From Streptomyces asoensis (GTDB lineage: Bacteria; Actinomycetota; Actinomycetes; Streptomycetales; Streptomycetaceae), in contig NZ_BNEB01000005.1 in the NCBI RefSeq assembly GCF_016860545.1, positions 2,046,001-2,110,000 of the forward strand: 64,000 bases of DNA, given 5' to 3'. The notes below the pieces were generated by a model, which was not told the origin of the DNA, did no database searches, and was given only the letters and a program-made list of their open reading frames with translations. The translations under genes and the position numbers were made by a program. Below are positions 1 to 9,864 of this stretch, piece after piece; positions within the stretch are counted from its first letter, which is position 1, and every line of letters starts with the position of its first letter.

Positions 1-19
1 TGCACCGAAGGGACTCCCG

Positions 20-1618
20 ATGAGAGCAGCCGCCCTCCATTCGGCCGCAGGAGCCCTGCTCCTGACCGCCCTCTCCGCAGTCCCGGCGGGCGCCGTCCCG
101 GCGGACGGCGCCGCGGGCGCCCCCGGACTCTCCCGCTCGCCCGGCGTCGTGCTCGCCGCCGCCCGGGCCGAGGCGAAGGGCGTCGACTTCACCAAGTGCC
201 CCGGCGGCCAGGACCTGCCCGGCAGCATGCAGTGCGGCAAGGTCAGCGTGCCGCTCGACTACGCGGACCCGAGCGGCAGGCAGATCGAGCTGACCGTCAG
301 CCGGGTGCGGGCCACCCAGCGGGACCCGCACAACAGCAAGCGGCGGGTGCCCCGGCAGGGCGCGCTGGTCTTCAACCCGGGCGGTCCCGGCGGCTCGGGC
401 CTGTACTTCCCCCTGATCGGTCTGCTGCCGGAGTGGAAGCGCATCGGCGCGGCCTACGACCTCGTCGGCTACGACCCGCGCGGGGTCGGCCGTTCGGCAC
501 CGCTGTCCTGCCAGGACCCCAAGCGCTTCTTCAAGGGGCCGGCGCCCGCTCCGGTCCACCCCTCGGAGTCGTACAAGCGGGAGCGGATCGCACAGGCCAA
601 GGCGTACGCGCGCGGCTGCGCGAAGCGGTCGGGCAGCGCCCTGCGGCACTACAACTCGATCAACAACGCCCGTGACCTGGACGTGGTGCGCGCCGCGCTC
701 GGCGAGGACCGGCTGACGTTCATGGGGGCGTCGTACGGCACCTACTTCGGGGCGGTCTACGCGACGCTGTTCCCCTCCCACGTGCGGCGGATGGTGTTCG
801 ACGCGGCCGTGAACCCGGACCCGGCACAGATCTGGTACCGCAACAACCTCGACCAGTCGGCCGCGTTCGAGAGCCGGTGGGCGGACTTCCGGGAGTGGAT
901 CGCCCGGCACGACGACGTGTACGGCCTCGGGCGCACGGCCGACGCGGTGCTGCGCAGCTACGAGCGGGCGCGCGCCCGGCTGGCCGCCGAGCCGGCCGGC
1001 GGGAAGGTGGGGCCGGGACAGCTCCAGAGCGCGTTCCTCCAGGCCGGGTACTACGACGACTACTGGCCGGCCCGGGCACAGGCGCTGTCGGAGTACCTCA
1101 AGGGCGACCCGAAGCAGCTGATCGCGCAGGCCGGGCCGGTGCGGGAGGCCGCCGCCGAGGCGGAGAACGCCAACGCCGTGTACACGGCCGTGGAATGCAA
1201 CGACGCGTCCTGGCCGACGGACTGGAAGGTGTGGGACCGCGACAACACCCGGCTGGCCAGGGTCGCGCCGTTCGAGACGTGGGACAACGTGTGGGCGAAC
1301 CTGCCCTGCGCGTACTGGCCGGCGCCCCGGCAGCGGCCGGTCGACGTGCGGACCGGGCCGGGCGAGCTGCCGCCGACGCTGATCCTGGCGGCGGAGCGGG
1401 ACGCCGCCGCACCGTACGCCGGGGCCCTCGAGATGCACCGGCGGCTGTCGGGCTCGGTCCTGGTGACGGAGCGGGACGCCGGTACCCACGGCATCGCGGG
1501 CGGACCCAACCGGTGCGTCAACGGTCACCTGGACGCGTATCTGCTGGAGGGGCGGCTCCCGGCCCGGCGCGCCGCCTGCGCGGCGCACGCGGAGCCGGAA
1601 CCCACCGCCGCGCGCTGA
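20..1618 (+). CDS. Secreted alpha/beta-hydrolase, tripeptidyl-aminopeptidase-like
   Basis: This 532-residue exported hydrolase resembles the Streptomyces tripeptidyl aminopeptidase / SlpD-SlpE family, which removes N-terminal tripeptides from secreted proteins. A short signal peptide covers about residues 1-25. An oxyanion-loop motif NPGGPGGSG precedes the nucleophile elbow GASYGTYFG, with the catalytic Ser at about residue 238. The C-terminal TAP-like part has the Asp in AERDAAAPY and the His in GTHGI, which complete a Ser-Asp-His triad. There is no lipobox, so a soluble secreted form is likely. The ATG follows a GAAGGGA-like ribosome site. It converges with hemQ. The exact peptide substrate cannot be told from sequence. 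Confidence 0.85.
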   Translation: MRAAALHSAAGALLLTALSAVPAGAVPADGAAGAPGLSRSPGVVLAAARAEAKGVDFTKCPGGQDLPGSMQCGKVSVPLDYADPSGRQIELTVSRVRATQRDPHNSKRRVPRQGALVFNPGGPGGSGLYFPLIGLLPEWKRIGAAYDLVGYDPRGVGRSAPLSCQDPKRFFKGPAPAPVHPSESYKRERIAQAKAYARGCAKRSGSALRHYNSINNARDLDVVRAALGEDRLTFMGASYGTYFGAVYATLFPSHVRRMVFDAAVNPDPAQIWYRNNLDQSAAFESRWADFREWIARHDDVYGLGRTADAVLRSYERARARLAAEPAGGKVGPGQLQSAFLQAGYYDDYWPARAQALSEYLKGDPKQLIAQAGPVREAAAEAENANAVYTAVECNDASWPTDWKVWDRDNTRLARVAPFETWDNVWANLPCAYWPAPRQRPVDVRTGPGELPPTLILAAERDAAAPYAGALEMHRRLSGSVLVTERDAGTHGIAGGPNRCVNGHLDAYLLEGRLPARRAACAAHAEPEPTAAR

Positions 1619-1624
1619 GGCCCG

Positions 1625-1642
1625 CGCCCCCTCGCGGGGGCG
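1625..1642. terminator. Short GC hairpin between convergent genes
   Basis: A 7-bp perfect GC stem (CGCCCCC / GGGGGCG) with a 4-nt loop fills the 24-base gap between two convergent genes. It may terminate both. There is no U-tract, which is usual for Streptomyces. Confidence 0.45.
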
Positions 1643-2374
1643 TCAGGCCAGTCCGGCGACCAGGTCGGCCACCGACTTGCGACGGCCCGTGTAGAACGGG
1701 ACCTCCTCGCGGACGTGCATACGTGCCTCGGAGGCCCGCAGGTGGCGCATGAGGTCGACGATGCGGTACAGCTCGTCGGCCTCGAAGGCCAGCATCCACT
1801 CGTAGTCGCCCAGCGAGAACGAGGCGACGGTGTTGGCGCGGACGTCGGGGTAGCCGCGGGCCATCTTCCCGTGGTCGGCGAGCATCCGGCGACGGTCCTC
1901 GTCCGGCAGCAGGTACCAGTCGTAGGAGCGCACGAAGGGGTACACGCTCACGTAGTTGCGGGGCGTCTCGTCGGCGAGGAACGCCGGGATGTGCGAGCGG
2001 TTGAACTCGGCCGGGCGGTGCAGCGCCATGTTCGACCAGACCGGCTCCAGGGCGCGGCCCAGCCTGGTGCGGCGGAAGAGGTTGTACGCCTCCTGGAGCT
2101 GGTCGGCCGTCTCGGCGTGCCACCAGATCATGAGGTCGGCGTCGGCGCGCAGACCGGACACGTCGTACGTGCCGCGGACCGTCACGTCCTTGGCGGCGAG
2201 CTGGTCGAACAGCTCCTGGACCTCGTCGGCGTAGCCCGCGCGGTCCTCGGGGAGCACGTCCTTCAGCCTGAAGACGGACCACAGCGTGTAGCGGATGACC
2301 TCGTTGAGGTCCTTGGCCAGCTTGCCCTTGTTCGGGACCCTGCCGGACTCGGTGGTGGGGGCGTCGTCACTCAT
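1643..2374 (-). CDS. hemQ: Coproheme decarboxylase HemQ (chlorite dismutase family)
   Basis: The product is 243 residues, typical of actinobacterial HemQ. HemQ carries out the last step of the coproporphyrin-dependent heme pathway, the peroxide-dependent oxidative decarboxylation of coproheme to heme b. The chlorite-dismutase fold is recognisable from [11 protein letters not shown] near the start, the middle block [13 protein letters not shown], and the C-terminal segment [13 protein letters not shown]. The chosen ATG gives [10 protein letters not shown] and lies 5 bases after the hemY stop, so the two genes form an operon. A longer upstream reading frame only overlaps hemY and is not needed. 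Confidence 0.92.
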   Translation of the reverse strand: MSDDAPTTESGRVPNKGKLAKDLNEVIRYTLWSVFRLKDVLPEDRAGYADEVQELFDQLAAKDVTVRGTYDVSGLRADADLMIWWHAETADQLQEAYNLFRRTRLGRALEPVWSNMALHRPAEFNRSHIPAFLADETPRNYVSVYPFVRSYDWYLLPDEDRRRMLADHGKMARGYPDVRANTVASFSLGDYEWMLAFEADELYRIVDLMRHLRASEARMHVREEVPFYTGRRKSVADLVAGLA

Positions 2375-2379
2375 GCTCC

Positions 2380-3837
2380 TCATTCTCCCGCTCCGCCGTG
2401 CAGACTCTGCACCGGGTCGGCCGCGAGCGCGCGGACGGCGCGGAGGTCGCCGCCCAGCTGGTCGACGGCGGCGTACGCGCTCGCGATGCAGGCGGGGATG
2501 CCGACGCCGTCGTACTGCGCGCCGCACACCGCGAGGTCCGGGAGCGCGGCGACGTGCTCCCGGATGCGGGCCACGCGCGCGTGGTGGCCGACCGGGTACT
2601 GGGGCAGGCCGTCGGTCCAGCGGGTGACGCGCGTCTCGACGGGGGTGGCGTCCAGGCCGGTGGCGGCGCGCAGGTCGCGTCGGGAGACGGCGACGAGGTC
2701 GGCGTCGTCCCGTTCGAGGATCTCGCTCTCGCCGTAGCGCCCCACGGAGGTGCGCAGCACGACGGTGTCCGGGTTCTCGTCCGCGATCCAGCCCCACTTC
2801 CGGGAGGCGAAGGTGGACGCCTTGATGGTGCGTCCGTCGACGGGCGGGACCAGGAAGCCGCTGCCCTCGGGCAGCTCCGTGCCGGTGCGGCGGTAGGCGA
2901 GGGTGACCAGGGCCATGGAGGCGTACTCCACCGTGCGCAGGGCGGCGGCCGCCGCCGGGGACTCCGCGGCCAGCAGGGCGGCGGCGGCCGGCGCGGGGAC
3001 CGCGACGACCACGGCGTCGGCGTGCAGTTCACGCTCCCCCGCGGTGACGCGCCAGCCGTCACCGGGCGCGCGGCGCAGTCCGGTCACCGGCACTCCGGTG
3101 CGGATCTCGCCGCCGCGGGCGCGGACGGACTCGGCGACGGCGAGCGGGAGGGTGCCCACACCGCCCACGAGGCCCATGAAGACCGGGCCGGTCTGCGCGG
3201 CGGTGGCGGTGGCGGCCTGGATCTCGCGTACGGCCTGCGTCAACGAGGTGTGGGTGAGCGCGGCCCGGTAGAGCTGCGGGACGGCCGAGCGCATCGAGAT
3301 CCGGTAGGCGTCGCCCGCGTACACCCCGCCGAGGAGGGGTTCGACGAGACGGTCGACCACCTCGCGGCCCAGGCGCGCCGCCACGTACTCGCCGACCGCC
3401 ACGTCCTCGCCGACCTCGGTGCGGGGCAGGCGCGCGTCCTGCTCGATCCGGGCGAGGCCCTCGTCGGACAGCACGCCCGCCAGGGCGGTGGCCGTGCCGG
3501 GGACGCCCATGACGTGGCCCTTGGGCATGGGGCGCAGCGCGCCGCGGGTCCAGATCGAGGCCGTCGCGGTGGCCGGCGGCCGGAGCCGGTCGGCCAGGCC
3601 CACCTCCCGCGCGAGCGCGACCGCCTCGGGCCGCCGGGCCAGCATCGACTCGGCTCCCAGGTCCACGCGCGCGCCCGCGATCTCGCCGGGCAGCAGCTTG
3701 CCGCCCACCCGGCCGGAGGCCTCGAGCACGGTCACCCGGGCCCCGCACGCCAGCAGCCGGTGAGCCGCGGCGAGACCGGAGACACCGGCCCCGATGACGA
3801 CGACGTGCCGGCCCGTGCCCCTACCCGTTGCGCTCAT
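2380..3837 (-). CDS. hemY: Coproporphyrinogen III / protoporphyrinogen oxidase
   Basis: This is a 485-residue FAD-dependent oxidase. The N-terminal dinucleotide-binding motif [15 protein letters not shown] is at about residues 12-26. The C-terminal FAD-binding region ends in an actinobacterial PgoX/HemY-type block ([14 protein letters not shown]). In Gram-positive bacteria this enzyme oxidises coproporphyrinogen III to coproporphyrin III. That product is iron-loaded and then passed to HemQ, whose gene follows immediately. It is soluble or peripheral; no membrane helices were seen. It is divergent from the DUF4349 lipoprotein gene, and the 161-base gap holds both promoters. Confidence 0.93.
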   Translation of the reverse strand: MSATGRGTGRHVVVIGAGVSGLAAAHRLLACGARVTVLEASGRVGGKLLPGEIAGARVDLGAESMLARRPEAVALAREVGLADRLRPPATATASIWTRGALRPMPKGHVMGVPGTATALAGVLSDEGLARIEQDARLPRTEVGEDVAVGEYVAARLGREVVDRLVEPLLGGVYAGDAYRISMRSAVPQLYRAALTHTSLTQAVREIQAATATAAQTGPVFMGLVGGVGTLPLAVAESVRARGGEIRTGVPVTGLRRAPGDGWRVTAGERELHADAVVVAVPAPAAAALLAAESPAAAAALRTVEYASMALVTLAYRRTGTELPEGSGFLVPPVDGRTIKASTFASRKWGWIADENPDTVVLRTSVGRYGESEILERDDADLVAVSRRDLRAATGLDATPVETRVTRWTDGLPQYPVGHHARVARIREHVAALPDLAVCGAQYDGVGIPACIASAYAAVDQLGGDLRAVRALAADPVQSLHGGAGE

Positions 3838-3998
3838 ACGCCCACTCTCTCAGACCGTGCCGGTGCCCCCGCCCGCCGCCCGGTGTCCGGTCCGCGTCCC
3901 GAACGTGACCTCTTCGGAACCGATCCCCGCCAACGTTCCGGCCGGCCCGGGCGTCGAAGGGGCGTCAGGTATTCGGAAAACCTCGGGGGGACACCCAG

Positions 3999-5075
3999 AT
4001 GCGTACATCACCTTCCGCGGGACGTCCGGCAGGACGTTCCGCCCGCCCGGCCCGGGTCTGGGCCGCCGTCGCACTCACCGCGGCCCTGGCGCTCGCCGGA
4101 TGCAGCGCGGGGGGCGATTCGGGCTCGTCGAGCGCCGCGGACGACAAGGCCGCCGTCGCGGAGCCCGGCGCGCCGGGCGCAGGCGAGGCGGACGGCGCCC
4201 GGGGCGCGAAGGAGGGGGCGGGCGCAAGCGGTTCGAAGGCCACCGCGGCGCCCTCCGTCACCGTCAACCGCATCATCCGTACGGCCTCGCTGACCGTGCA
4301 GGTCAAGGACGTGCCCAAGGCCCTGGACCAGGCGCGCGCGACCACCGAGAACGCGGGCGGCTACGTCGGCGACGAGACGACCGTCCGCGACGAGGACGGC
4401 GGCGAGCGGACCCGGGTGGTGCTGCGGGTGCCGGTCGCGCGGTACGACGACGTCCTCGCCGACCTCCAGGGCGCGGGCCGGCTCCTCGAACGGACGGCCA
4501 AGGCACAGGACGTCACCGACCAGGTCGTCGACGTCGACAGCCGCATCGCCTCCCAGCGGGCCAGCGTCGCCCGGGTCCGCGAGCTGATGGACCGGGCCAC
4601 CAAGCTGAGCGACGTGGTCACCCTGGAGGGCGAGCTGAGCAACCGGGAGGCCGATCTGGAGGCGCTGCTCGCCCAGCAGGCGTCCCTGAAGGACCGCACG
4701 AGCCTGGCGACGGTCACGCTGACCCTGTCGGAGAAGCCGGTGGTCACGGCCGCCGAGGACGACGATCCGGGGTTCGTGGACGCGCTGGCGGGCGGCTGGG
4801 ACGCGTTCGTGACGATGCTGCGCTGGATCGCCGTCGCGTTCGGCGCGGTGCTGCCGTTCCTCGTCGTGGGCGTCCTGCTGCTGCTGGCGTGGCTGCGGCT
4901 GGTGCGGCCGCGCCGGCGGGCCGCCGAGGCGAGCTGGGCCGGGCTGGGCGTGCCCGGGCAGACCGGGCGCCCCGGGGCGGCCGGGCAGCTCGCGGGTGAG
5001 GCCGGGCCGGCCGGCGCGGGGCAGCCCGCGAGCGGGCGGCCCGGGGGCGAGGCGCGTGAGCCCGGGCAGGACTGA
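3999..5075 (+). CDS. DUF4349 membrane-anchored lipoprotein
   Basis: The 358-residue protein has a lipoprotein signal peptide with lipobox LAGC (Cys about residue 34), then a low-complexity Gly/Ser/Ala linker. The DUF4349 core follows (IIRTASLTVQVKDVPKALDQA onward), with a predicted coiled coil around LMDRATKLSDVVTLEGELSNREADLEA. A transmembrane helix sits at about residues 270-295 (FGAVLPFLVVGVLLLLAWL). The C-terminal tail is Pro/Gly/Ala-rich and probably cytoplasmic. A lipid anchor plus a C-terminal helix would hold the coiled-coil domain at the outer membrane face. The function of the family is not established. The ATG is preceded by a G-rich ribosome site. Confidence 0.85.
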   Translation: MRTSPSAGRPAGRSARPARVWAAVALTAALALAGCSAGGDSGSSSAADDKAAVAEPGAPGAGEADGARGAKEGAGASGSKATAAPSVTVNRIIRTASLTVQVKDVPKALDQARATTENAGGYVGDETTVRDEDGGERTRVVLRVPVARYDDVLADLQGAGRLLERTAKAQDVTDQVVDVDSRIASQRASVARVRELMDRATKLSDVVTLEGELSNREADLEALLAQQASLKDRTSLATVTLTLSEKPVVTAAEDDDPGFVDALAGGWDAFVTMLRWIAVAFGAVLPFLVVGVLLLLAWLRLVRPRRRAAEASWAGLGVPGQTGRPGAAGQLAGEAGPAGAGQPASGRPGGEAREPGQD

Positions 5076-5102
5076 ACTGGGAGCGCCCCGTAGCGTGTTC
5101 GC

Positions 5103-6491
5103 ATGAGCATCGAGCGAGTGGTGGTGATCGGCGGTGACGCCGCGGGCATGTCCGCGGCGTCCCAGGCCCGCCGGCTGAAGGGGCCGGAGGAACTGGAGAT
5201 CGTGGCCTTCGAACGCGGCCACTTCACGTCGTACTCGGCGTGCGGCATCCCCTACTGGGTGGGCGGTGACGTCACCGACCGGGACGATCTCGTCGCCCGG
5301 ACGCCCGAGGAGCACCGCGCGCGGGGCATCGACCTGCGGCTGCGGACCGAGGTCACGCGGATCGACGTCGCGGGACGGCGGGTCCGCGCGCGGGAGCTGG
5401 ATTCCGGAGCGGAGTCCTGGACGTCGTACGACAAGCTCGTCATCGCGACCGGGGCCCGCCCGATCAGGCCGGACATGCCGGGTGCGGACGCGGCGGGCGT
5501 GCACGGGGTGCAGACCCTGGACGACGGCCAGGCGCTGCTCGACACGCTGACCCGCACACGGGGCGGACGGGCCGTCGTCGTGGGGGCGGGCTACATCGGC
5601 GTGGAGATGGCCGAGGCGCTCATCAAGCGCGGCTACGAGGTGACGGTCGTCAACCGGGGCAGCGAGCCGATGTCGACCCTCGACCCGGACATGGGGCGGC
5701 TGGTGCACCGGGCCATGGAGGGCCTCGGCATCACCATGGTGAACGACTCCGAGGTCACCGCGCTGCGGACCGACGACGACGGCCGGGTGCGGGAGGTGGT
5801 CACCGAGGACGCGGCGTACCCGGCGGACGTGGTCGTGCTGGGCATCGGCGTCCGGCCGGAGACCACGCTGGCGAAGGCCGCGGGCCTGCCGCTGGGCGCC
5901 CACGGCGGGCTGCTCACCGACCTCGCCATGCGGGTGCGCGGGCCCCTGGCCGACGGGACCGTCTGGGCCGGCGGTGACTGTGTCGAGGTCCTCGACCTGG
6001 TCTCGGGCCAGGAACGGCACATCGCGCTCGGGACCCACGCCAACAAGCACGGGCAGGTCATCGGCACCAACGTGGGCGGCGGTTACGCCACGTTTCCCGG
6101 TGTGGTCGGCACGGCCGTCAGCAAGGTCTGCGATCTGGAGATCGCCCGTACCGGCCTGCGTGAGAAGGACGCCCGGCGCGCGGGTCTGCGGTTCGAGACG
6201 GTCACCGTCGAGTCCACCAGCCGGGCCGGCTACTACCCCGGCGCCTCGCCCATGACCGTCAAGATGATCGCCGAACGACGGACGGGCCGTCTGCTGGGCG
6301 TCCAGATCGTCGGGCGGGAGGGGGCCGGCAAACGCGTCGACATCGCCGCGGTGGCGCTGACGGCCGGGATGACCGTGGAGCAGATGACGGCTCTGGACCT
6401 GGGGTACGCGCCGCCGTTCAGCCCGGTCTGGGACCCGGTGCTGGTCGCCGCCCGGAAGGCGACCACGAAGGTGCACGGCAGCGGGCGCTAG
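5103..6491 (+). CDS. FAD-dependent CoA-disulfide reductase-like oxidoreductase
   Basis: The 462-residue flavoenzyme belongs to the pyridine nucleotide-disulfide reductase class with a single active-site Cys. FAD motif IGGDAAGMSAA is at residues 9-19. The motif SYSACGIPYW places the redox Cys at residue 47, as in CoA-disulfide reductases and NADH oxidases. The NAD(P) motif VVVGAGYIGVEMAEAL and a second FAD motif (VWAGGDCVEVLD) follow. The C-terminal dimerisation domain includes GYAPPFSPVWDP. The likely reaction is NAD(P)H-dependent reduction of a CoA disulfide, persulfide or similar low-molecular-weight thiol. No partner gene adjoins it, so the physiological substrate is open. Confidence 0.85.
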   Translation: MSIERVVVIGGDAAGMSAASQARRLKGPEELEIVAFERGHFTSYSACGIPYWVGGDVTDRDDLVARTPEEHRARGIDLRLRTEVTRIDVAGRRVRARELDSGAESWTSYDKLVIATGARPIRPDMPGADAAGVHGVQTLDDGQALLDTLTRTRGGRAVVVGAGYIGVEMAEALIKRGYEVTVVNRGSEPMSTLDPDMGRLVHRAMEGLGITMVNDSEVTALRTDDDGRVREVVTEDAAYPADVVVLGIGVRPETTLAKAAGLPLGAHGGLLTDLAMRVRGPLADGTVWAGGDCVEVLDLVSGQERHIALGTHANKHGQVIGTNVGGGYATFPGVVGTAVSKVCDLEIARTGLREKDARRAGLRFETVTVESTSRAGYYPGASPMTVKMIAERRTGRLLGVQIVGREGAGKRVDIAAVALTAGMTVEQMTALDLGYAPPFSPVWDPVLVAARKATTKVHGSGR

Positions 6492-6577
6492 GACGCCGGG
6501 CCCCGTCAGGAACCCGGGACGCGCCGCCCCCGGGCGTGCGGGGCGAGCCGTCCTCCGGAGGTACGGGGTGAGCCCGT

Positions 6578-6642
6578 CCGGGAGCGGCCGTGCGGGGCGC
6601 GGCCGGTCCCGGCCGCCGCACGCCCCGCACCCCGCTCCCCGG
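6578..6642. terminator. GC-rich imperfect hairpin between convergent genes
   Basis: The 156-base gap between two convergent genes contains long inverted GC-rich segments around GTGCGGGGCG and CGCCCCGCAC, with GGCCGG / CGGCCG in the centre. A bidirectional terminator is the simplest reading. The stem is interrupted, so the exact fold is uncertain. Confidence 0.4.
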
Positions 6643-6647
6643 GGCGG

Positions 6648-6917
6648 TTACGCGGTCCCGGTCAGCCGGGGCAGCGCGGAGACGGGCGCGGCGGCGGGCT
6701 GCTCGGCCGGCTTGGCGTGGGCCGCGGGTGCGGGCCGCGAGCGCAGCCGGCTGCTGACCGCCTCGTCGAGCGTCACCGGCCGCTGCATCTGCGCGGCGAG
6801 CCGCCCGGCCTCCTGGCCGAGCCGTGCCACGTCCTCCCAGGGCAGCCGGATCACCAGGGAGATCTCCGCCTCGCCGTCCGGGGTCGCGTGCATCGGGGGA
6901 GTAACTCGGTCGTTCAT
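6648..6917 (-). CDS. Small conserved hypothetical protein
   Basis: The 89-residue protein is of unknown function. It has an acidic N-terminal part, an amphipathic core (ISLVIRLPWEDVARLGQEAGRL) that could form a beta strand plus helix, and an Ala/Pro-rich disordered tail after residue 60. There is no signal peptide or membrane helix. It is divergent from the rhomboid gene, so a shared regulatory region of about 125 bases lies upstream. Codon bias fits a real gene. No function is assigned. Confidence 0.65.
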   Translation of the reverse strand: MNDRVTPPMHATPDGEAEISLVIRLPWEDVARLGQEAGRLAAQMQRPVTLDEAVSSRLRSRPAPAAHAKPAEQPAAAPVSALPRLTGTA

Positions 6918-7042
6918 CGCCTGTTCCTCACGTCGTCCCCGCGGCCCGCCTTCCTCGTGCCGCGAGCGGTTGACGCTTCATACGCGCCCGTGAGGAGGGG
7001 CGTTCACCGGTTCACCGAACGGATCGGGGGCAGAACTCCCTT

Positions 7043-7855
7043 GTGGTCATCCCCGTCCATGACGTGAATCCCGTGCGCCGCACCCCGGTGGTGACGTACG
7101 CCCTCATCGCGGCGAACGTCCTGGTCTTCCTGTTCATGCCCGGCCTGTCCGGATCGGTGGCGGGCGACAGCACCCTGGCCCAGACGTGTCATCTGCACGC
7201 CTTCCTGGAGCACTACGCCGCCGTCCCGCGCGAGTTGATCCACCATCAGCTGCCGCAACTGGTCCCCACCGGTGACGTACGGGGCGCGGGCTGTGTGCTG
7301 AACCCGCCGGACTACGACAAGTCCCCCGCGCTGAGCGTGTTCACCGCGATGTTCCTGCACGGCGGCTGGCTGCACCTGCTCGGCAACATGCTGTTCCTGC
7401 TGATCTTCGGCAACAACATCGAGGACCGCATGGGGCACGTGCGCTTCGCCCTGTTCTACGTCGTCTGCGGCTACGCGGCGTCGTACGGGTTCGCCCTGCT
7501 CAACGCCGACTCGACCGACCCGCTGATCGGCGCGTCCGGGGCGATCGCGGGGGTGCTCGGCGCCTATCTGGTGCTGTACCCGAAGGCCAGGGTGTGGGTG
7601 CTCGTCCCGTTCCTGGTGTTCCTGCCGCTGCGCCTGCCGGCCTGGCTGGTGCTGGGCTTCTGGTTCGTGCTCCAGGCGGTGTACTCCTCCGGCGAGGGGG
7701 TCTCCGGCGCGGGCACCGTGGCGTACGCGGCGCACGTCGTCGGATTCCTCGCGGGCATGCTCCTCGCCTGGCCGCTCAAGGCGGGCACGCCCCCGCCGCC
7801 GGAGCCGCGCGGTCTGCTGTTCGGCAGACGGGCGCGCCCCCGGCACAGCTGGTGA
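7043..7855 (+). CDS. Rhomboid family intramembrane serine protease
   Basis: The 270-residue polytopic membrane protease has helices starting at TYALIAANVLVFLF and continuing through at least five more segments. The catalytic Ser is in GASGAIAG (residue 165) and the catalytic His is in YAAHVVGFLAG (residue 231), giving the rhomboid Ser-His dyad. The motif HLLGNMLFLLIFG supplies the conserved Asn in helix 2. Rhomboids cut within or near the transmembrane segments of membrane proteins; the substrate here is unknown. The GTG start gives MVIPVHDVNP, and GGGGG lies upstream as a ribosome site. It converges on hemE with a 6-base gap. Confidence 0.9.
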   Translation: MVIPVHDVNPVRRTPVVTYALIAANVLVFLFMPGLSGSVAGDSTLAQTCHLHAFLEHYAAVPRELIHHQLPQLVPTGDVRGAGCVLNPPDYDKSPALSVFTAMFLHGGWLHLLGNMLFLLIFGNNIEDRMGHVRFALFYVVCGYAASYGFALLNADSTDPLIGASGAIAGVLGAYLVLYPKARVWVLVPFLVFLPLRLPAWLVLGFWFVLQAVYSSGEGVSGAGTVAYAAHVVGFLAGMLLAWPLKAGTPPPPEPRGLLFGRRARPRHSW

Positions 7856-7861
7856 GGCGGC

Positions 7862-8929
7862 TCAGCGGGCGGTGTGCGTGTGGACGTACTCGACCAGGCG
7901 GGTCAGCGCGTCCGGGTCGGTGGACGGCATCACGCCGTGCCCGAGGTTGAAGACGTGTCCCTCCAGACCGGCGGCCGCCTCGAGGACCTCGCGGGTCTTG
8001 GCCTCGACGGCCTCGGTGCCGGCGAACAGGACGGTCGGGTCGAGGTTGCCCTGGAGCGCCTTGCCGGGGCCGATCCGGCGGGCCGCTTCGTCGAGCGGGA
8101 CCCGCCAGTCGACGCCGACGACGTCCGCTCCGGCGTCGCTCATCGGCTTGAGCAGCTCGCCGGTGCCGACGCCGAAGTGGATGCGCGGGACGCCGTAGCC
8201 CTCGACCGCGCGGAAGACCTTCGCGGAGGCGGGCAGCACCGAGCGGCGGTAGTCGGCCGGGGAGAGGGCGCCGGCCCAGGAGTCGAAGAGCTGCACGGCG
8301 CTCGCGCCCGCCTCGATCTGGACCTTCAGGAAGGCCGCGGTGATCTCCGCGAGGCGGTCGAGCAGGTCGGCCCAGAGCTCGGGGTCGCCGTACATCATGG
8401 CCTTGGCGTTCTCGTACGTGCGCGACGGGCCGCCCTCGACGAGGTAGCTCGCGAGGGTGAAAGGCGCGCCCGCGAAACCGATGAGGGGGGTGGCGCCGAG
8501 CTCGGCGGTCAGCAGACCGATGGCCTCGGTGACGTAGGAGACGTCGTCGGGCGTGAGGTCGCGCAGCTGGGCGAGGTCGGCGCGGGTGCGGATCGGGCGC
8601 TCGACGACCGGGCCGACGCCGGGCTTGATGTCGAGGTCGATACCGATGGCCTTGAGCGGGACGACGATGTCGCTGAAGTAGATCGCCGCGTCCACGTCGT
8701 GCCGACGCACCGGCTGGAGGGTGATCTCGGTGACCAGGTCGGGCCGCATGCAGGACTCGAGCATCGGGACGCCCTCGCGGACCTTGCGGTACTCGGGCAG
8801 CGAGCGCCCGGCCTGCCGCATGAACCACACGGGCGTGTGCGGCACCGGTTCGCGCCTGCACGCCTTGAGGAAGGCACTGTCGTAGGTCGCTGTCGGCTGC
8901 CGGCCCGCCGGGCTCTCGTTCGCACTCAC
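7862..8929 (-). CDS. hemE: Uroporphyrinogen decarboxylase HemE
   Basis: The 355-residue enzyme decarboxylates uroporphyrinogen III to coproporphyrinogen III, feeding the HemY and HemQ enzymes encoded 4-6 kb away on the same strand. Diagnostic blocks are [16 protein letters not shown] near residue 27, the glycine-rich [17 protein letters not shown], and [13 protein letters not shown]. The GTG start (MSANESPAG) is preferred over an upstream in-frame start because the extra residues are Arg/Gly-rich and untypical. It is divergent from the DUF3000 gene. Confidence 0.94.
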   Translation of the reverse strand: MSANESPAGRQPTATYDSAFLKACRREPVPHTPVWFMRQAGRSLPEYRKVREGVPMLESCMRPDLVTEITLQPVRRHDVDAAIYFSDIVVPLKAIGIDLDIKPGVGPVVERPIRTRADLAQLRDLTPDDVSYVTEAIGLLTAELGATPLIGFAGAPFTLASYLVEGGPSRTYENAKAMMYGDPELWADLLDRLAEITAAFLKVQIEAGASAVQLFDSWAGALSPADYRRSVLPASAKVFRAVEGYGVPRIHFGVGTGELLKPMSDAGADVVGVDWRVPLDEAARRIGPGKALQGNLDPTVLFAGTEAVEAKTREVLEAAAGLEGHVFNLGHGVMPSTDPDALTRLVEYVHTHTAR

Positions 8930-9195
8930 GACGGCAAGTCTCCCACGCCCGCGCCCCCGTCCGGGCCGCCCCCCGACGACCCCCGGGACCGGCGACCGGC
9001 CCCCGGCCGGACGCGGCTGCACGCGGGGTTCCGGGCCGGCCTTCCGGGGACGCCCCGGCCGTGACCCGGTCGGGGCGCCGGGGGCGTCGGGCGTGCGCGG
9101 GCCGTGCGCCTGTTCGCCCAGCGCGCATCCGTCCGTGCGGCCCGCACGGGTGTCTTGCCCTGCGCGAAGGCCCCGTTCCCCTTAATCTTCCCCGC

Positions 9196-9864
9196 ATGGC
9201 TGCGGCTCAGGGACGACTGTCGGACGGCGCTGGCGGGATGGATGACTCGAACGAGGGGGACGGGGATGGCAACAGGTCGGGGCCGCCGCCCTTCCGGGCG
9301 GCCGTCGACGCGCTGAGGGCGACCCGGCTGCGGCCGCAGATCGAGGTGGAGCCCACCCCGGCCCCCAAGCGGCTCGCCCCGTTCGCGTACGCGCTGGAGG
9401 CGACCGTCGTGGACGGCGAGCAGGACCTGGCCGACGGCCGGCTCGTGCTGCTGCACGACCCGGCCGGCCACGACGCCTGGCGGGGCACGTTCCGGCTGGT
9501 GACCCTCGTGCGGGCGGAGCTGGAGCCGGAGATGGCCGCGGACCCGCTGCTGCCGGAGGTGTGCTGGTCGTGGCTGACCGGCGCGCTCCAGGCGCGCGGG
9601 CTGACGTACGGCGAGCCGAGCGGGACCGTCACGCGCGCGGGTTCGCACTACTTCGGCGGTCTCGCGGAGCGCCCGGCGACCTCGCAGATCGAGATCCGCG
9701 CGTCCTGGACCCCGCGCGAGTCGCTGGGCGGGGCGCCGGAGGCGGGCGCGCACCTGATGGCCTGGTCCGATCTGCTCGCGCAGGTGGCGGGGCTGCCGCC
9801 GGCCGGTCCGGGCGACGCGTCGGTGGTCACGCTGCCACAGCGCAGGGGACCTCAGTCACGTTGA
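9196..9864 (+). CDS. DUF3000 family protein
   Basis: This 222-residue protein matches the actinobacterial DUF3000 family, with the core starting PPFRAAVDALRATRLRPQIEVEP. It has no signal peptide and no membrane helix, so it is cytoplasmic. The region PEVCWSWLTGALQARG and the C-terminal MAWSDLLAQVAGLPP are recognisable family blocks. Function is unknown. The ATG at 9196 is chosen; an internal ATG at 9238 would give a slightly shorter protein. In actinobacteria this gene is commonly found between hemE and the RNase D gene, as here. Confidence 0.85.
   Translation: MAAAQGRLSDGAGGMDDSNEGDGDGNRSGPPPFRAAVDALRATRLRPQIEVEPTPAPKRLAPFAYALEATVVDGEQDLADGRLVLLHDPAGHDAWRGTFRLVTLVRAELEPEMAADPLLPEVCWSWLTGALQARGLTYGEPSGTVTRAGSHYFGGLAERPATSQIEIRASWTPRESLGGAPEAGAHLMAWSDLLAQVAGLPPAGPGDASVVTLPQRRGPQSR

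Noticed and set aside
2398-4293. 631-codon frame antisense to hemY
   Set aside because: Shadow frame of hemY running into the lipoprotein region. Composition is low-complexity and no ribosome site is seen.
5077-5090. CebR-like TGGGAGCGCCCCG before the CoA-disulfide reductase gene
   Set aside because: The right half of the palindrome is broken, and the gene has no link to cellulose use.
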